Notes: generated from the letters alone by a model not told the origin. Positions 19,188 through 28,659 are shown, counted from the first letter of the stretch. The stretch is 64,000 nucleotides of DNA from Parenemella sanctibonifatiensis (GCF_002250565.1 NZ_NMVJ01000006.1:558001-622000), one strand, 5' to 3'. Numbers and translations are program-made.

Positions 19188-20125
19188 TCGCCGTGCTCCA
19201 CGTCGAAGGTGGTGCGGCCGCGCAGCTTGGCCGCCAGTTCCTCATCGATCCCATCGGCGACCTCCGAGATCACCCGGACCGCCTGGTGCAGGTGGGCCGG
19301 AACGAAGGGATGAGCCAGCACGCTGAGCGTCACAAAGACCCGGTCCCGCAGCATCTGGAACTTCACGAACCGGGCCTCGGCGTTGAGATCGTTGAGGACC
19401 TCGACAGCTCGGGACCGGCCCTCGACCTCGTGGACCACCGGCGCGAAGACGAGCACCTCGCGGTGATCGGCGACCGGGCGAAGGAAGACGATCGTCGAGC
19501 CGACCCGGATCGCGTAGTCACCCTCGGCGTCGGCCAGCGGCACGTGGCCGAACATCTCGGTCAGTTCCTCGGCGATCATCTCCGAGAGATGATGCTTTGA
19601 GGTCGGCATGATCGCGACCATGTCGGTGGCGTCGAAATCGGCGACCGCAAGTGCGCTGCCGGGCTCTGGTTCATCGGTGTTGGAGGGCGTGAGCACCTCC
19701 GCCAACTGGTCCGGCGCCAGGAAGACCGGATGCTGGATGCCATAGATGTCACGCAGGGTGGCCACCGCCAAGCCAGCGAGCCTCTCGGAGTCAAGCTGCG
19801 GTTCGACGACCCAGAAGTCGGGTGTCGGACGATCGCCCACGGAGGTCGGCGAGTGCCAGCCGAGCTGCTCCATCCCGACCAGGTCGGCCGCGTCGAGCTG
19901 GTAGGCCTCCCCCAGCGCCGCATTGCTGGCGGCCTCGGCCATCAGGTCACCCTGCCCGATGTCAGTGAAACGCACATACGGGGCGGGGTCGGCGTCCAGC
20001 GCCATGCTGCCGATGGTCAGGCTGCCGTCGTCGATGACAGACACGACCTCGGCGAGGCGCTCGGCAAAACCGTCCCACGCCTGGGCGGTGCTTCGGTCCA
20101 GGTCGAAGTCGTCGTAATCAGCCAC
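19184..20125 (-). CDS. TY-Chap (T3SS/YbjN-like) putative chaperone protein
   Basis: The product has 313 residues. It appears to hold two copies of the YbjN/type III chaperone-like fold seen in actinobacterial TY-Chap proteins: about residues 20-140 (SLTIGSMALDADPAPYVRFTDIG) and 190-300 (YAIRVGSTIVFLRPVADHREVLVFAPVVHEVEG, then LNDLNAEARFVKFQMLRDRVFVTLSVLA). The function is inferred as peptide binding and has not been established for this family. The GTG start has TAGGTT six bases upstream, a leaderless arrangement. It leads the four-gene operon to hrpA. Confidence 0.75.
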   Translation of the reverse strand: MADYDDFDLDRSTAQAWDGFAERLAEVVSVIDDGSLTIGSMALDADPAPYVRFTDIGQGDLMAEAASNAALGEAYQLDAADLVGMEQLGWHSPTSVGDRPTPDFWVVEPQLDSERLAGLAVATLRDIYGIQHPVFLAPDQLAEVLTPSNTDEPEPGSALAVADFDATDMVAIMPTSKHHLSEMIAEELTEMFGHVPLADAEGDYAIRVGSTIVFLRPVADHREVLVFAPVVHEVEGRSRAVEVLNDLNAEARFVKFQMLRDRVFVTLSVLAHPFVPAHLHQAVRVISEVADGIDEELAAKLRGRTTFDVEHGE

Positions 20126-20131
20126 GAGTCG

Positions 20132-20137
20132 AACCTA
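20132..20137 (-). promoter_or_regulatory. -10 box of the TY-Chap operon (leaderless start)
   Basis: TAGGTT on the minus strand lies 6 nt before the GTG start at 20125. Confidence 0.45.
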
Positions 20138-20265
20138 ACGCAGGCACCGCCGGGATGCACCACCCGCCACGATGCAAACCCATCCCGCCGGTGGGTCTGG
20201 CGGCTGACTGGCGAAGCAAACCGCTTCCCGGGTCGAACACGCCGTGAGAGATTCTCGAGAAAGGC

Positions 20266-20294
20266 TTGCACCATCCTGAGAAAATCTGAATACT
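20266..20294 (+). promoter_or_regulatory. Promoter of the first sortase-type surface protein gene
   Basis: TTGCAC (20266-20271), a 17-bp spacer and AATACT (20289-20294) form a sigma-70-type promoter. The leader is about 50 nt and ends with GGGAG before the ATG. Confidence 0.5.
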
Positions 20295-20354
20295 GACGCT
20301 CGGTGGCCCGACCGCGGGACACCCATACGTACGTTTAGGTGGGAGACCAAACAC

Positions 20355-20966
20355 ATGCTTCGTAAGCTTCTGGCCGGCACCGCGGCCCTTGCCATCGCCG
20401 GGTTCGGCGTCGTTTCGATGGCCAACTCGGCCGCCGCTGAGGACACCCCGGATCCGAGCGGCTCCAGCTCGCCGAGCGAGTCCGCTCCGGCGCTGCCGCA
20501 GCTCGCGCCGTCGACCGACTCCAGCTACACGCTGGACGGCACCACGATGAACACCACCGGCAGCATCCTCTTCTACGAGGACAACAGCCCCGCTCCGGCT
20601 GGCATCACCGTGCAGATCGTTGACGCTGACGGCGAGGTCCTCGGCGAGGGCACCACCAACGACCAGGGCGCGTTCGACTTCACCGCCAACGTGGCCGGCA
20701 CCATCGACGACGAGGGCTGCCCCGACGTCTACCTGCACGTCGACAGCACCGATGAGTACGAGGGCTTCACCGTGCAGCCGGCTTGCCAGCCGCAGGAGGA
20801 TCCCTCCGGCTCGGCCAGCCCGTCCAGCACCCCCAGCGATGACGATGACGACAACGACGGCCCCGGCCTGCCCGACACCGGTGCTCCGGCCGTCGCTGGT
20901 CTCGCCGCTCTCGGCCTGACCGCCACCGCTGCCGGCGCCACCCTGGTGATCCGTCGCAAGAAGTGA
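20355..20966 (+). CDS. Sortase-anchored surface protein with LPDTG signal
   Basis: The product has 203 residues. Residues 1-28 are a signal peptide ending SAAAE. A Ser/Pro/Glu-rich linker precedes one beta-sandwich-like domain (about 55-140: GSILFYEDNSPAPAGITVQI ... TTNDQGAFDFTANVAG), like carboxypeptidase-regulatory or CnaB folds. An acidic DDDDDNDGP linker leads to the LPDTG sorting motif, a hydrophobic helix and RRKK. It is probably linked to peptidoglycan by a class E-type or similar sortase; none is encoded in this window. The same architecture, with two domains, appears in the next gene. Confidence 0.82.
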   Translation: MLRKLLAGTAALAIAGFGVVSMANSAAAEDTPDPSGSSSPSESAPALPQLAPSTDSSYTLDGTTMNTTGSILFYEDNSPAPAGITVQIVDADGEVLGEGTTNDQGAFDFTANVAGTIDDEGCPDVYLHVDSTDEYEGFTVQPACQPQEDPSGSASPSSTPSDDDDDNDGPGLPDTGAPAVAGLAALGLTATAAGATLVIRRKK

Positions 20967-21003
20967 ATCAGTGATGATCCACTGCTGAGGCAGTGAATCT
21001 CGC

Positions 21004-21046
21004 CCACGTGGGCCCGACCGGTTCCGGTCGGGCCCACGTGGCTTTT
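21004..21046 (+). terminator. Strong intrinsic terminator between the two surface protein genes
   Basis: A perfect 17-bp stem (21004-21020 with 21025-21041) with a GTTC loop is followed by GCTTTT. Confidence 0.9.
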
Positions 21047-21179
21047 CGGGCAGAAACGGGGTGTGCCTGCCGCCACAGGAGTCTCAACTGACCCTTGAGG
21101 CACTGTTTGCCCTCCAGCCACGCAGCTACCAGACTCACCAACGCCAGCGTCACTTCCCCGGCAAGAAGGTGTTTGTCTG

Positions 21180-22391
21180 ATGTCCCGAGCCATGTTCGCC
21201 ACCGGCGCCATTGCCCTGTCCGTGCTGACCCTGAATGTGGGTGTCTTCGTCGCGCCGGGCGTCAGCTCCGCGGTTGCCCCGCTGCTCGGCGCCCAGGCCG
21301 CCACCCCGACCGAGATGACCGGCCCGGACGGCTCGGGTACGCCGACGTACCGGATCTCCGCCAGCCAGGCCCTCATCGAAGGCAAGCTGCAGACCGCCGC
21401 CGATGACCAGCCGCTGGCGGAGCGCACCATCGAGCTCAAGGACTCCGACGGCGAAGGGCTCGGCAGCGCCACCACCGCCACCGACGGCTCCTACACCGTC
21501 ACCGCCGAGTTGCCCACCGGCACCACCGCGCTGCAGATCAGCTACGCCGGCGATGAGAATGCCAGCCCGATCAGCTATCAGATCGCTCTGCCCGCCGAAC
21601 TGCCCGAGGCCACGACGCCGGCCCCCAGCAGCCCTGCTCCGAGCACCCGGGCCCCCAGCACTCCCGCTCCGAGCACCCCCGCCCCCAGCACGCCGACGGC
21701 CCCGGATGCCGAGGAGTCCAGCCCGGCTCCCGAGTCGACGGACGCGCCCACCACTCCCTCGACTGCGCCCACCTCGCCCAGCGAGGCTGAGCAGAACGTC
21801 GACGCGGAGACCCCGCCGAAGGTCCCCACGCAGTTGGTCAGCAGCGACGGTGAGGGTGCTGCGCACTACGGCTTCGTCGACGGCGACCGGCTGCGCTCCT
21901 ACGGTCGTCTGGTCGACCTCAACGGCGACGCGATCATCGGCCGCGAGGTGACCATCGAACAGCGCGACGCCGACGGCAACCTGATCGCGACCCTGGGCAC
22001 CTCGACCACCGACAACGAGGGCAACTTCGACTTCACCGTTGACCTGCCGCAGGGTTGGGACGACGAGGAGAGCCGGATCGTGATGGCCTTCGAGGGCGAC
22101 AACGTCTACGAGCAGGCCGAGGCGGTCCTCCAGGCTGACGGCGAGGATGCCACTCCGGCGCCCGAGACCCCCGAGACCAGCGCTCCCGAGTCCAGTGCGC
22201 CCGAGTCGACCGGGCCCCGCGGCGACGCCCCCGAGGCGCCCCAGCATGCCCAGCCGGAAGCCACCCACACCGGCCGTGCCACCGAGGGAGGCCTGCCCAG
22301 CACGGGTGCCGGCGACATGCTGCCCGGCCTCATCGCTTTGGGCATCACCGGTGCCGCTGCCGGCGTACTGCTGGTGCACCGTCGCGACTGA
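21180..22391 (+). CDS. Sortase-anchored surface protein with LPSTG signal and two beta-sandwich domains
   Basis: The product has 403 residues. It has a signal peptide (cleavage near AQAA, about residue 40) and a first beta-sandwich domain at about 55-135 ([20 protein letters not shown]...[15 protein letters not shown]). Then comes a Pro/Ser/Thr linker with repeated PAPST units, a second domain at about 235-320 ([20 protein letters not shown]...[15 protein letters not shown]), another linker and the C-terminal LPSTG, hydrophobic helix and HRRD. The domain resembles that in the preceding 203-residue protein, so the two genes probably arose by duplication. The own terminators on each side suggest separate expression. 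Confidence 0.82.
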
Positions 22392-22406
22392 TCCCGACTC
22401 CCACCC

Positions 22407-22434
22407 GAACCCCCGCGTCCCGGCGCGGGGGTTC
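22407..22434 (+). terminator. Terminator after the LPSTG protein gene
   Basis: An 11-bp perfect stem (22407-22417 with 22424-22434) is followed by GTTGTT. It also faces the convergent transporter gene. Confidence 0.8.
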
Positions 22435-22554
22435 GTTGTTCCCGAATGCACCGCTGCGGATCTGCGACCCAACTGAGTCAACCCCGCCGCCATCGCCGAC
22501 ATCAACGGTCAGGTCGACTACCTGCGCCAGCTCACTCGCTGGGCCTGCCCGCCG

Positions 22555-23484
22555 TCATCCCAACAACAGGGTGACCAGCAGGATCGAACCGATCGATCCC
22601 AAGGTGCCCCACAGCCCGGCATCCCGAGCGATCACCGTGGCAGTGTCGTAACGCTGGGCAATGATGAAGACGTTCTGGGCCGACGGCAACGCCGCGATCA
22701 CACACACCGCCAGGGTCAGCTCCGGGCTGGCTCCGATCAGGACCGCCAACCCGTACGCCGCCAACGGCTGCCCGATCAGCTTCAGCGCGACCAGCGTCAT
22801 CACGATCGGGGTCTGCGGACCCAGGCCCGGTTTCGGACCGAGCCGCAGCGCAATGCCAAAGGCCAACAGCGCACACGGCACGGACAGGTTTCCCATCAAC
22901 TCCAACGGCGCCAGGATCGGCATCGGCAAGGTGATGCCGGTGAGGTTCACGATCAACCCGAGCAGGGTGCCCACCGTCATCGGGTTGCGGACCGGGCGGC
23001 TGATGGTGCTCCACCAACCCAGGCGACGGCCGGCGCGCCGGGCCCGGGACAGGTCCAGCAGGGTGAGTCCCAGTGGTTGCAGGAAGACCACCTGCATCAG
23101 CAGCACCGGCGCCATCAGGGCGGCATCACCCAGCACGTACAGCGCGATCGGCAGGCCCAGGTTGCCGCCGTTGACATAACTGGACAGCATCGCGGCAATC
23201 ACCCGGTCGCGTCGGGGCATCTGCCAGACCAGCCCGCACAGCAGCCAGGCCACCACGACCATGATGACCACTGACCCGAACGCGACGAACAAGTTGGGGC
23301 CGAAAACAGTCTTGAGGTCCGCATCGGCCAGCATCACCAGCAGCAACGCCGGCGAACCGATCGTGAAGGAGACGTTGGCGATGGTGCGCTGGCCGCGATC
23401 GTCGATGACTCCGAACTGCGCGGCGATCACGCCGGCCAGGATGACGACACCGATCGTCACGAATCCCTGGAGCGCATCGGTCAC
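22555..23484 (-). CDS. Auxin efflux carrier (AEC) family transporter
   Basis: The product has 309 residues with about ten membrane segments in two five-helix halves. The first half contains SSYVNGGNLGLPIALYVLGD, the conserved NxGNxGxP-type motif of AEC/BASS-like carriers; the second half contains ALPSAQNVFIIAQRYD. These are secondary carriers for organic acids such as malate. I chose the GTG at 23484: the membrane domain starts immediately (ALQGFVTIGVVILAGVIAAQ) and TAGAGT lies seven bases upstream. Longer in-frame starts would reach into the divergent gene. Substrate unknown. Confidence 0.87.
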   Translation of the reverse strand: MTDALQGFVTIGVVILAGVIAAQFGVIDDRGQRTIANVSFTIGSPALLLVMLADADLKTVFGPNLFVAFGSVVIMVVVAWLLCGLVWQMPRRDRVIAAMLSSYVNGGNLGLPIALYVLGDAALMAPVLLMQVVFLQPLGLTLLDLSRARRAGRRLGWWSTISRPVRNPMTVGTLLGLIVNLTGITLPMPILAPLELMGNLSVPCALLAFGIALRLGPKPGLGPQTPIVMTLVALKLIGQPLAAYGLAVLIGASPELTLAVCVIAALPSAQNVFIIAQRYDTATVIARDAGLWGTLGSIGSILLVTLLLG

Positions 23485-23491
23485 GGCTGCG

Positions 23492-23497
23492 ACTCTA
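23492..23497 (-). promoter_or_regulatory. -10 box of the AEC transporter gene (leaderless start)
   Basis: TAGAGT on the minus strand lies 7 nt before the GTG start and supports that start codon. Confidence 0.5.
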
Positions 23498-23618
23498 CGT
23501 CCCCCGCACAGGATCCGGAGCGAATCCCACTGCGTCACCGACGACACCGCACGATTGCGGAACCGATCTGGCTCCACGACCGTGAGAGACTGAGCAGTGA
23601 GAATGTGCGAGGAGTGAG

Positions 23619-24929
23619 ATGAGCAATCAACAAGGCGGCATTCCCGGCGGCCAGCCCTACGGCGGCCCGGGTGGACCTCAGGGGCCCCATCGCCCCCAGC
23701 AGCAGTTCGGTCAGACCGGGGGTCAGCCCTATGGCCCGCAGAGCCAGGGCAGCCCGTATGGACCCAACAGCCCGGGCAGCGCCAGCATGCCGCCGGGCGG
23801 GGCGTACGCCGGTGCCGGCGGTTGGCAGGGTCAGGGACCCGGCCCGCAAGGACCCAGTGGCCCGCAGGGCCCCGGCCCACACGGACCCAGTGGCCCGCAA
23901 GGACCGGGCGGTCAGCCCAAGAAGAAGAATCTGAAGTGGCTGCTGATCGCCGGCGGCGCTGTCATCGTCGTCCTCGCCATCATCTTCGGTGTGGTCGGCT
24001 ACCAGAACTATCAGCGTGAGCAGGAAGCGCAGCGGGCCGAGGAAGCCCGCATCGCCGCTGAACAGCAGCAGACCGAGGACGCCACGGCAACTGCGGACAA
24101 GCTCGGCGAGGCGCTGGCTGGTGGCGACATCGGCGCGTTGCTGGAGATCGTTGCCAATCCCCCGGAGGAAGGTGAGGCCGTCACCAACCCCGAGGTGGTC
24201 CGGGCTGCCCTGGACCGGGCTCCGCTCGAGGGCCTCGAGGTGGGCGAGCCGCAGCTGACCGGTGGTGGCACCGGCCGGCTCGACGGCGGCACGGTCGACA
24301 TCACCTGGAATCAGGGCGGCAATCCCGTCACCGTCACCTACGACCTGGTCCGCGAGGGCGAGGCATGGAAGGTCGATGGCGTCTTCGTGGAGCTGACCAT
24401 CGACAGTGACTTCCCGGTGCTGTTGGAGGGCCAGGAGATCGAACCTGGCCGCACCTACTACGTGCTGCCGCTCACCTACGGTGTCACCTCCGGCAACGCC
24501 CGGGTCCAGTTCACCGAAGGGCAGCTCACCATCGACCCGACCCAGAGCAGCGCCTCGTGGACCGGCGAAGCCGAGCTCAGCGAGGAGGGCCGCAACCTGG
24601 TCGTGGAGCGCGCCAAGGCCGAGTTGGACCGCTGTCTGGCCAGCAAGGAGCTCGCCCCCTCGGCGTGCCCGATGATCCGCTGGCGTACCGAGTCCGGGGT
24701 CTCCCCCAACCTCAGCACGCTGCGCTACACCCTCGAGAACGACCCGTTTGCTGGCGCTGAGCCGGTCCTGTCGGGCACCGACGGTGAGCTGGACATCAGC
24801 ACCACCATCTCCGTGTACGCCGACGCCACCGTCGACGGCCAGCCCGGCTACATCGATGGTGAGCAGACCCGCCAGGTCACCGCGTACGTCGACCTGACCA
24901 ACCCCGACGCCCCGCTCATCTGGGGCTGA
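23619..24929 (+). CDS. Membrane-anchored protein with Gly/Pro/Gln-rich N-terminus, function unknown
   Basis: The product has 436 residues. Residues 1-100 are low complexity (GPQGP, GPHGPSGPQGP repeats), followed by KKKNLKW and one membrane helix (about 107-128, LLIAGGAVIVVLAIIFGVVGY). The remaining 300 residues should be outside. They start with a Glu/Gln/Ala coiled-coil-like stretch, then an NTF2-like segment (DKLGEALAGGDIGALLEIVA ... YDLVREGEAWKVDG) and a C-terminal domain with a Cys pair (DRCLASKELAPSACP). The layout recalls actinobacterial single-pass envelope proteins and TcaA-like proteins, but I do not recognise a family. GGAG precedes the ATG; a strong terminator follows. Confidence 0.75.
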   Translation: MSNQQGGIPGGQPYGGPGGPQGPHRPQQQFGQTGGQPYGPQSQGSPYGPNSPGSASMPPGGAYAGAGGWQGQGPGPQGPSGPQGPGPHGPSGPQGPGGQPKKKNLKWLLIAGGAVIVVLAIIFGVVGYQNYQREQEAQRAEEARIAAEQQQTEDATATADKLGEALAGGDIGALLEIVANPPEEGEAVTNPEVVRAALDRAPLEGLEVGEPQLTGGGTGRLDGGTVDITWNQGGNPVTVTYDLVREGEAWKVDGVFVELTIDSDFPVLLEGQEIEPGRTYYVLPLTYGVTSGNARVQFTEGQLTIDPTQSSASWTGEAELSEEGRNLVVERAKAELDRCLASKELAPSACPMIRWRTESGVSPNLSTLRYTLENDPFAGAEPVLSGTDGELDISTTISVYADATVDGQPGYIDGEQTRQVTAYVDLTNPDAPLIWG

Positions 24930-24947
24930 CCTCTCTCCTGCACGAAC

Positions 24948-24983
24948 GATCGGGCGGCCATCCATCGGGATGGCCGCCCGATC
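24948..24983 (+). terminator. Strong terminator after the unknown membrane protein gene
   Basis: A perfect 16-bp stem (24948-24963 with 24968-24983) with an ATCG loop is followed by TGTTTCT. Confidence 0.88.
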
Positions 24984-25051
24984 TGTTTCTCACGCTCGTG
25001 CCACCGCCCCCAGCACACAGGAACCGTCAGGACGCTCCCCCGGACATGCCA

Positions 25052-25079
25052 CTGGCGGGCCCCCGGAGGGACCCGCCAG
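25052..25079 (-). terminator. Terminator of the nrdR-nrdJ operon
   Basis: An 8-bp outer stem (25052-25059 with 25072-25079) with additional G/C pairing inside lies just after the nrdJ stop. Confidence 0.6.
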
Positions 25080-25114
25080 CGAAGCGATGCTGATCTTCAG
25101 ATCAGCGGTGTGGA

Positions 25115-27967
25115 TCAGCTGCAGCCGCTGGTCGAGCCGCAGCCCTCGCAGATGTAGCAGGATCCGCTGGGCCGCATCTTGGTGCCACAGGTGAAGCACA
25201 GCGGGGCATCAATGGTGCTGCCCGACAGCGACTCCAGCAGCTCCGCAGTGGTGTGGGCCTGGGCAGGCGCGTCCTTGGCCACAGCCACCTCGGCGGCGTC
25301 GGGCTCCTTGACGGTCTCCACCTCGGGCTCCGGCTGCTGCTTGGCCACCGGTGCGGCGGGCTCCTCGTACTCCTGCTCGTCCTCGGCCGGCACGTACTGG
25401 CCGGTCTCGACGTAACGGGCCCGCTCGTCGGCGGTGTAGATGCCGAGCTCGGAACGCTGCTCGAAGGTCATGTAATCCAGCGCCAAGCGCCGCACCACGT
25501 AGTCGATCAGCGAGGAGGCGATCCGAATGTCGGGGTCGTCGGTCATGCCGGCCGGCTCGAACTTCATGTTCATGAACTTGGAGACGTAGGTCTCCAGCGG
25601 CACGCCGTACTGCAGCGCCACCGACATCGCGATCGAGAAGGCGTCCATCACGCCGGCCAGGGTCGAGCCCTGCTTGCCGAGCTTGAGGAAGACCTCACCC
25701 AGACCGTCATCGGGGTAGGAACCCGAGGTCAGGTAACCCTCAGCGCCGCCCACCGAGAAGGAGGTGGTCACGCTGGGGCGGGACTTCGGGAGCCGCTTGC
25801 GACGAGGGGCGTACTCGACGATGGTCTCGACCGCCTTCTCCTCCGCCACCGGTGCGGCCTTCTTCTTGCCGTCCGACAGCGGCTGGCCGACCTTGCAGTT
25901 GTCGCGGTAGACCGCGAGCGCCTTGAGGCCGAGCTTCCAGCCCTGCAGGTAGACATCGGCGATCTCCTCGACCGTGGCGGTCTCGGGCAGGTTGACCGTC
26001 TTGGAGATGGCACCGGACAGGAAGGGCTGCACCGCAGCCATCATCCGCACGTGACCCATCGGCTTGATGGCGCGCTGACCCATCGCGGTGTCGAAGACCT
26101 CGTAGTGCTCCGGCTTCAGCCCCGGCGCATCAACGACGTGGCCGTTCTCGGCGATGTACTCCACGATCGCCTCAATGGTCTCATCGTTGTAGCCGAGCTT
26201 GGTCAGAGCAGCCGGGATGGTGTTGTTGACGATCTGCATCGAGCCGCCACCGACGAGCTTCTTGAACTTCACCAGCGAGAAGTCCGGCTCCACACCGGTG
26301 GTGTCACAGTCCATCATGAAGCCGATGGTGCCGGTCGGGGCCAGCACGGAGGCCTGGGCGTTGCGGAAGCCATTCTTGGCACCCAACTCGACGACCTGAG
26401 CCCATTCCTTGGCCGCAGCCTGATGGATCGGGGCATCCATGTCCGACATCGGACGGACCGTGTCGTTGGCAGCCTGGTGCTTGCGCATCACCCGCTGGTG
26501 CGCCTCGCTGTTGCGGGCGTAACCGTTGTAGGCACCGACCACACCGGCCAGCTCAGCCGAGCGACGGTACGCCGTACCGGTCATCAGCGACGTGATCGTG
26601 GCGGCCAGGGTGCGGCCCCCCTCGGAGTCGTAGCCGTGGCCGGTGGCCATCAGCAGGGCGCCGAGGTTGGCGTACCCGATGCCGAGCTGACGGAAGTTGC
26701 GGGTGGTCTCACCGATCGCCTCGGTCGGGAAGTCGGCGAAGCAGATCGAGATGTCCATCGCAGTGATGATGACCTCGACGGCCTTGACGAACAGGTCGGC
26801 GTCGAACTGGCCGTCCTCGCCGAGGAACTTCAGCAGGTTGAGGCTGGCCAGGTTGCACGAGGAGTTGTCCAGGCTCATGTACTCCGAACACGGGTTGGAT
26901 GCGGTGATCCGCCCGCTCTCGGGGTTGGTGTGCCAGGCGTTGATGGTGTCGTCGTACTGGATGCCCGGGTCGGCGCACTCCCAGGCGGCCTTGGCGATCT
27001 TGTCCCACAGCTCGCGGGCGTCGACGGTCTCGATGACCGAGCCGTCCATCCGGGCACGCAGGCCGAAGTCCTTGCCGTCCTCGACCGCGGTCATGAACTC
27101 ATCGGTGACCCGCACCGAGTTGTTGGCGTTCTGGTACTGCACCGAGGTGATGTCGGTGCCACCGAGGTCCATGTCGAAGCCGGCGTCGCGCAGGGCACGG
27201 ATCTTGTCCTCCTCGCGCGCCTTGGTCTCGACGAACTCGACGATGTCGGGGTGGTCGACGTCCAGAACGACCATCTTGGCGGCGCGGCGGGTGGCGCCAC
27301 CGGACTTGATGGTGCCGGCCGAGGCATCGGCACCACGCATGAAGGAGACCGGGCCCGACGCGGTGCCGCCCGAGCTCAGCAGTTCCTTGGAGGAGCGGAT
27401 CCGGGACAGGTTCAGGCCGGCGCCGGAGCCGCCCTTGAAGATGAAGCCCTCTTCCTTGTACCAGTTGAGGATCGAGTCCATCGAGTCGTCGACCGACAGG
27501 ATGAAGCAGGCGCTCACCTGCTGGGGCGACTTGGTGCCGACGTTGAACCACACCGGGGAGTTGAAGCTGAAGTACTGGTGCAGCAGCAGCCAGGTCAGCT
27601 CGTGCTCGAAGATCTCGGCATCCTCGCTGGTGGCGAAGTAGGAGTGCTCCTCGCCGGCAGCGCGGTAGGTCTTCACGACGCGGTCGATCAGCTGCTTGAG
27701 GCTGCTCTCCCGGGCCTCGGTGTTGAGGGCACCGCGGAAGTACTTGGTGGTGACGATCGTCGTGGCATTCAGCGACCAGAAGTCGGGGAACTCCACACCG
27801 GACTGCTCGAAGACGACATCGCCCGACTTCCAGTTGGTCTGGACGACCTCCCGGCGCTCCCAGGTGACCTCGTCATAGGGGTGGACGCCCTCGGTGCTGA
27901 AGATCCGCTCGACGGTGATGCCCGCGGGCTTCTTGGTGCGACGCGTGGCGCGGCTGGTGTCGGTCAT
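25115..27967 (-). CDS. nrdJ: Class II (adenosylcobalamin-dependent) ribonucleotide reductase
   Basis: The product has 950 residues. It reduces ribonucleotides to deoxyribonucleotides without oxygen or a second subunit. Seen are SPVWFNVG and VSACFILSVDDSMDSI (first redox Cys), GSGAGLNLSRIRSSKE, the active-site NPCSEYMSLDNSSCNLASLNL (radical Cys and Glu) and LAPTGTIGFMMDCDTTGVEPDFSL. The C-terminal tail CFTCGTKM...CYICEGCGSTSGCS is a zinc-binding/redox module. The ATG at 27967 is chosen for its AGGGAAGG ribosome site and the usual N-terminus. The gene follows nrdR by 118 bp in the same orientation and is probably repressed by it. Confidence 0.96.
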   Translation of the reverse strand: MTDTSRATRRTKKPAGITVERIFSTEGVHPYDEVTWERREVVQTNWKSGDVVFEQSGVEFPDFWSLNATTIVTTKYFRGALNTEARESSLKQLIDRVVKTYRAAGEEHSYFATSEDAEIFEHELTWLLLHQYFSFNSPVWFNVGTKSPQQVSACFILSVDDSMDSILNWYKEEGFIFKGGSGAGLNLSRIRSSKELLSSGGTASGPVSFMRGADASAGTIKSGGATRRAAKMVVLDVDHPDIVEFVETKAREEDKIRALRDAGFDMDLGGTDITSVQYQNANNSVRVTDEFMTAVEDGKDFGLRARMDGSVIETVDARELWDKIAKAAWECADPGIQYDDTINAWHTNPESGRITASNPCSEYMSLDNSSCNLASLNLLKFLGEDGQFDADLFVKAVEVIITAMDISICFADFPTEAIGETTRNFRQLGIGYANLGALLMATGHGYDSEGGRTLAATITSLMTGTAYRRSAELAGVVGAYNGYARNSEAHQRVMRKHQAANDTVRPMSDMDAPIHQAAAKEWAQVVELGAKNGFRNAQASVLAPTGTIGFMMDCDTTGVEPDFSLVKFKKLVGGGSMQIVNNTIPAALTKLGYNDETIEAIVEYIAENGHVVDAPGLKPEHYEVFDTAMGQRAIKPMGHVRMMAAVQPFLSGAISKTVNLPETATVEEIADVYLQGWKLGLKALAVYRDNCKVGQPLSDGKKKAAPVAEEKAVETIVEYAPRRKRLPKSRPSVTTSFSVGGAEGYLTSGSYPDDGLGEVFLKLGKQGSTLAGVMDAFSIAMSVALQYGVPLETYVSKFMNMKFEPAGMTDDPDIRIASSLIDYVVRRLALDYMTFEQRSELGIYTADERARYVETGQYVPAEDEQEYEEPAAPVAKQQPEPEVETVKEPDAAEVAVAKDAPAQAHTTAELLESLSGSTIDAPLCFTCGTKMRPSGSCYICEGCGSTSGCS

Positions 27968-28085
27968 GTCTTGCCTTCCCTGGTTGGCTCTGGTGTCTTG
28001 CTGTGTTCTGAGGGGATGTGAATGTCTGCGGGTGGTGGATGTCTGTGAGTGTGAAGTTTGATCGGGCGGCCGTGACGAGTCACGG

Positions 28086-28544
28086 TCAGGAGGTCGGTTG
28101 GAGGCTCTGTCGCATCCGGTCGATCTCAGCAGCGAAGTCATCGACACTCTCGTAGTGGCGATAGACACTGGCGAATCGCAGGTACGCCACCGGGTCGAGT
28201 TCGCTCAACGGGCCCAGAATCGCGACCCCCACCTCTTCTGCGGGGATCTCGGACTGCCCGCTGGCGCGCAACGACTCCTCGACCTGCTGCGCGAGTCGGG
28301 CCAACTGGTCGTCGTCGACCGGCCGACCCTTGCAGGCCTTGCGGACGCCCGAGATGACCTTGTCCCGATTGAACGATTCGACCACGCCCGAGCGCTTCAC
28401 CACGACCATCTGCATCTGCTCGATGGTGGTGAACCGACGCTCACAGGCCGGGCACTGGCGGCGCCGACGGATGCTGCAGCCGTCGTCGAGGACCCGCGAG
28501 TCGAGGACCCGAGAATCGGTGTTGTGGCAGAACGGGCAATGCAT
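28086..28544 (-). CDS. nrdR: Transcriptional repressor NrdR
   Basis: The product has 152 residues, the family norm. NrdR senses ATP/dATP and represses ribonucleotide reductase genes. The zinc ribbon is complete (CPFC at residues 3-6, CPAC at 31-34), followed by the ATP-cone ([29 protein letters not shown]). The ATG at 28544 starts at the conserved MHCPFC and has GGAGGG upstream; longer in-frame starts would run through the operator region. It leads the nrdR-nrdJ operon, and two NrdR-like boxes lie 116-163 bp upstream, so autoregulation is likely. Confidence 0.96.
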   Translation of the reverse strand: MHCPFCHNTDSRVLDSRVLDDGCSIRRRRQCPACERRFTTIEQMQMVVVKRSGVVESFNRDKVISGVRKACKGRPVDDDQLARLAQQVEESLRASGQSEIPAEEVGVAILGPLSELDPVAYLRFASVYRHYESVDDFAAEIDRMRQSLQPTS

Positions 28545-28614
28545 GATGATCCCTCCTTCGCGGGCGTCCGTGGTCGGATGGCGGTCCGAACCGGATGAAC
28601 TTCTGTGGGTGGAG

Positions 28615-28635
28615 TTGTGGAGAACCTGTGGGTAA
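28615..28635 (+). promoter_or_regulatory. Two DnaA-box-like sequences upstream of nrdR
   Basis: TTGTGGAGAA (28615-28624) and CTGTGGGTAA (28626-28635) each contain a 9-mer with one mismatch to the DnaA box TGTGGATAA, in the same orientation, 11 bp apart. Binding is not shown; GC-rich chance matches are possible. Confidence 0.3.
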
Positions 28636-28659
28636 GCGGCCCCCGCCTGTTGAGAACCA

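Noticed and set aside
27968-28085. Possible cobalamin riboswitch in front of nrdJ, since the enzyme needs adenosylcobalamin
   Set aside because: The 118-bp gap is too short for the usual aptamer and shows no B12-box-like sequence or matching stems.
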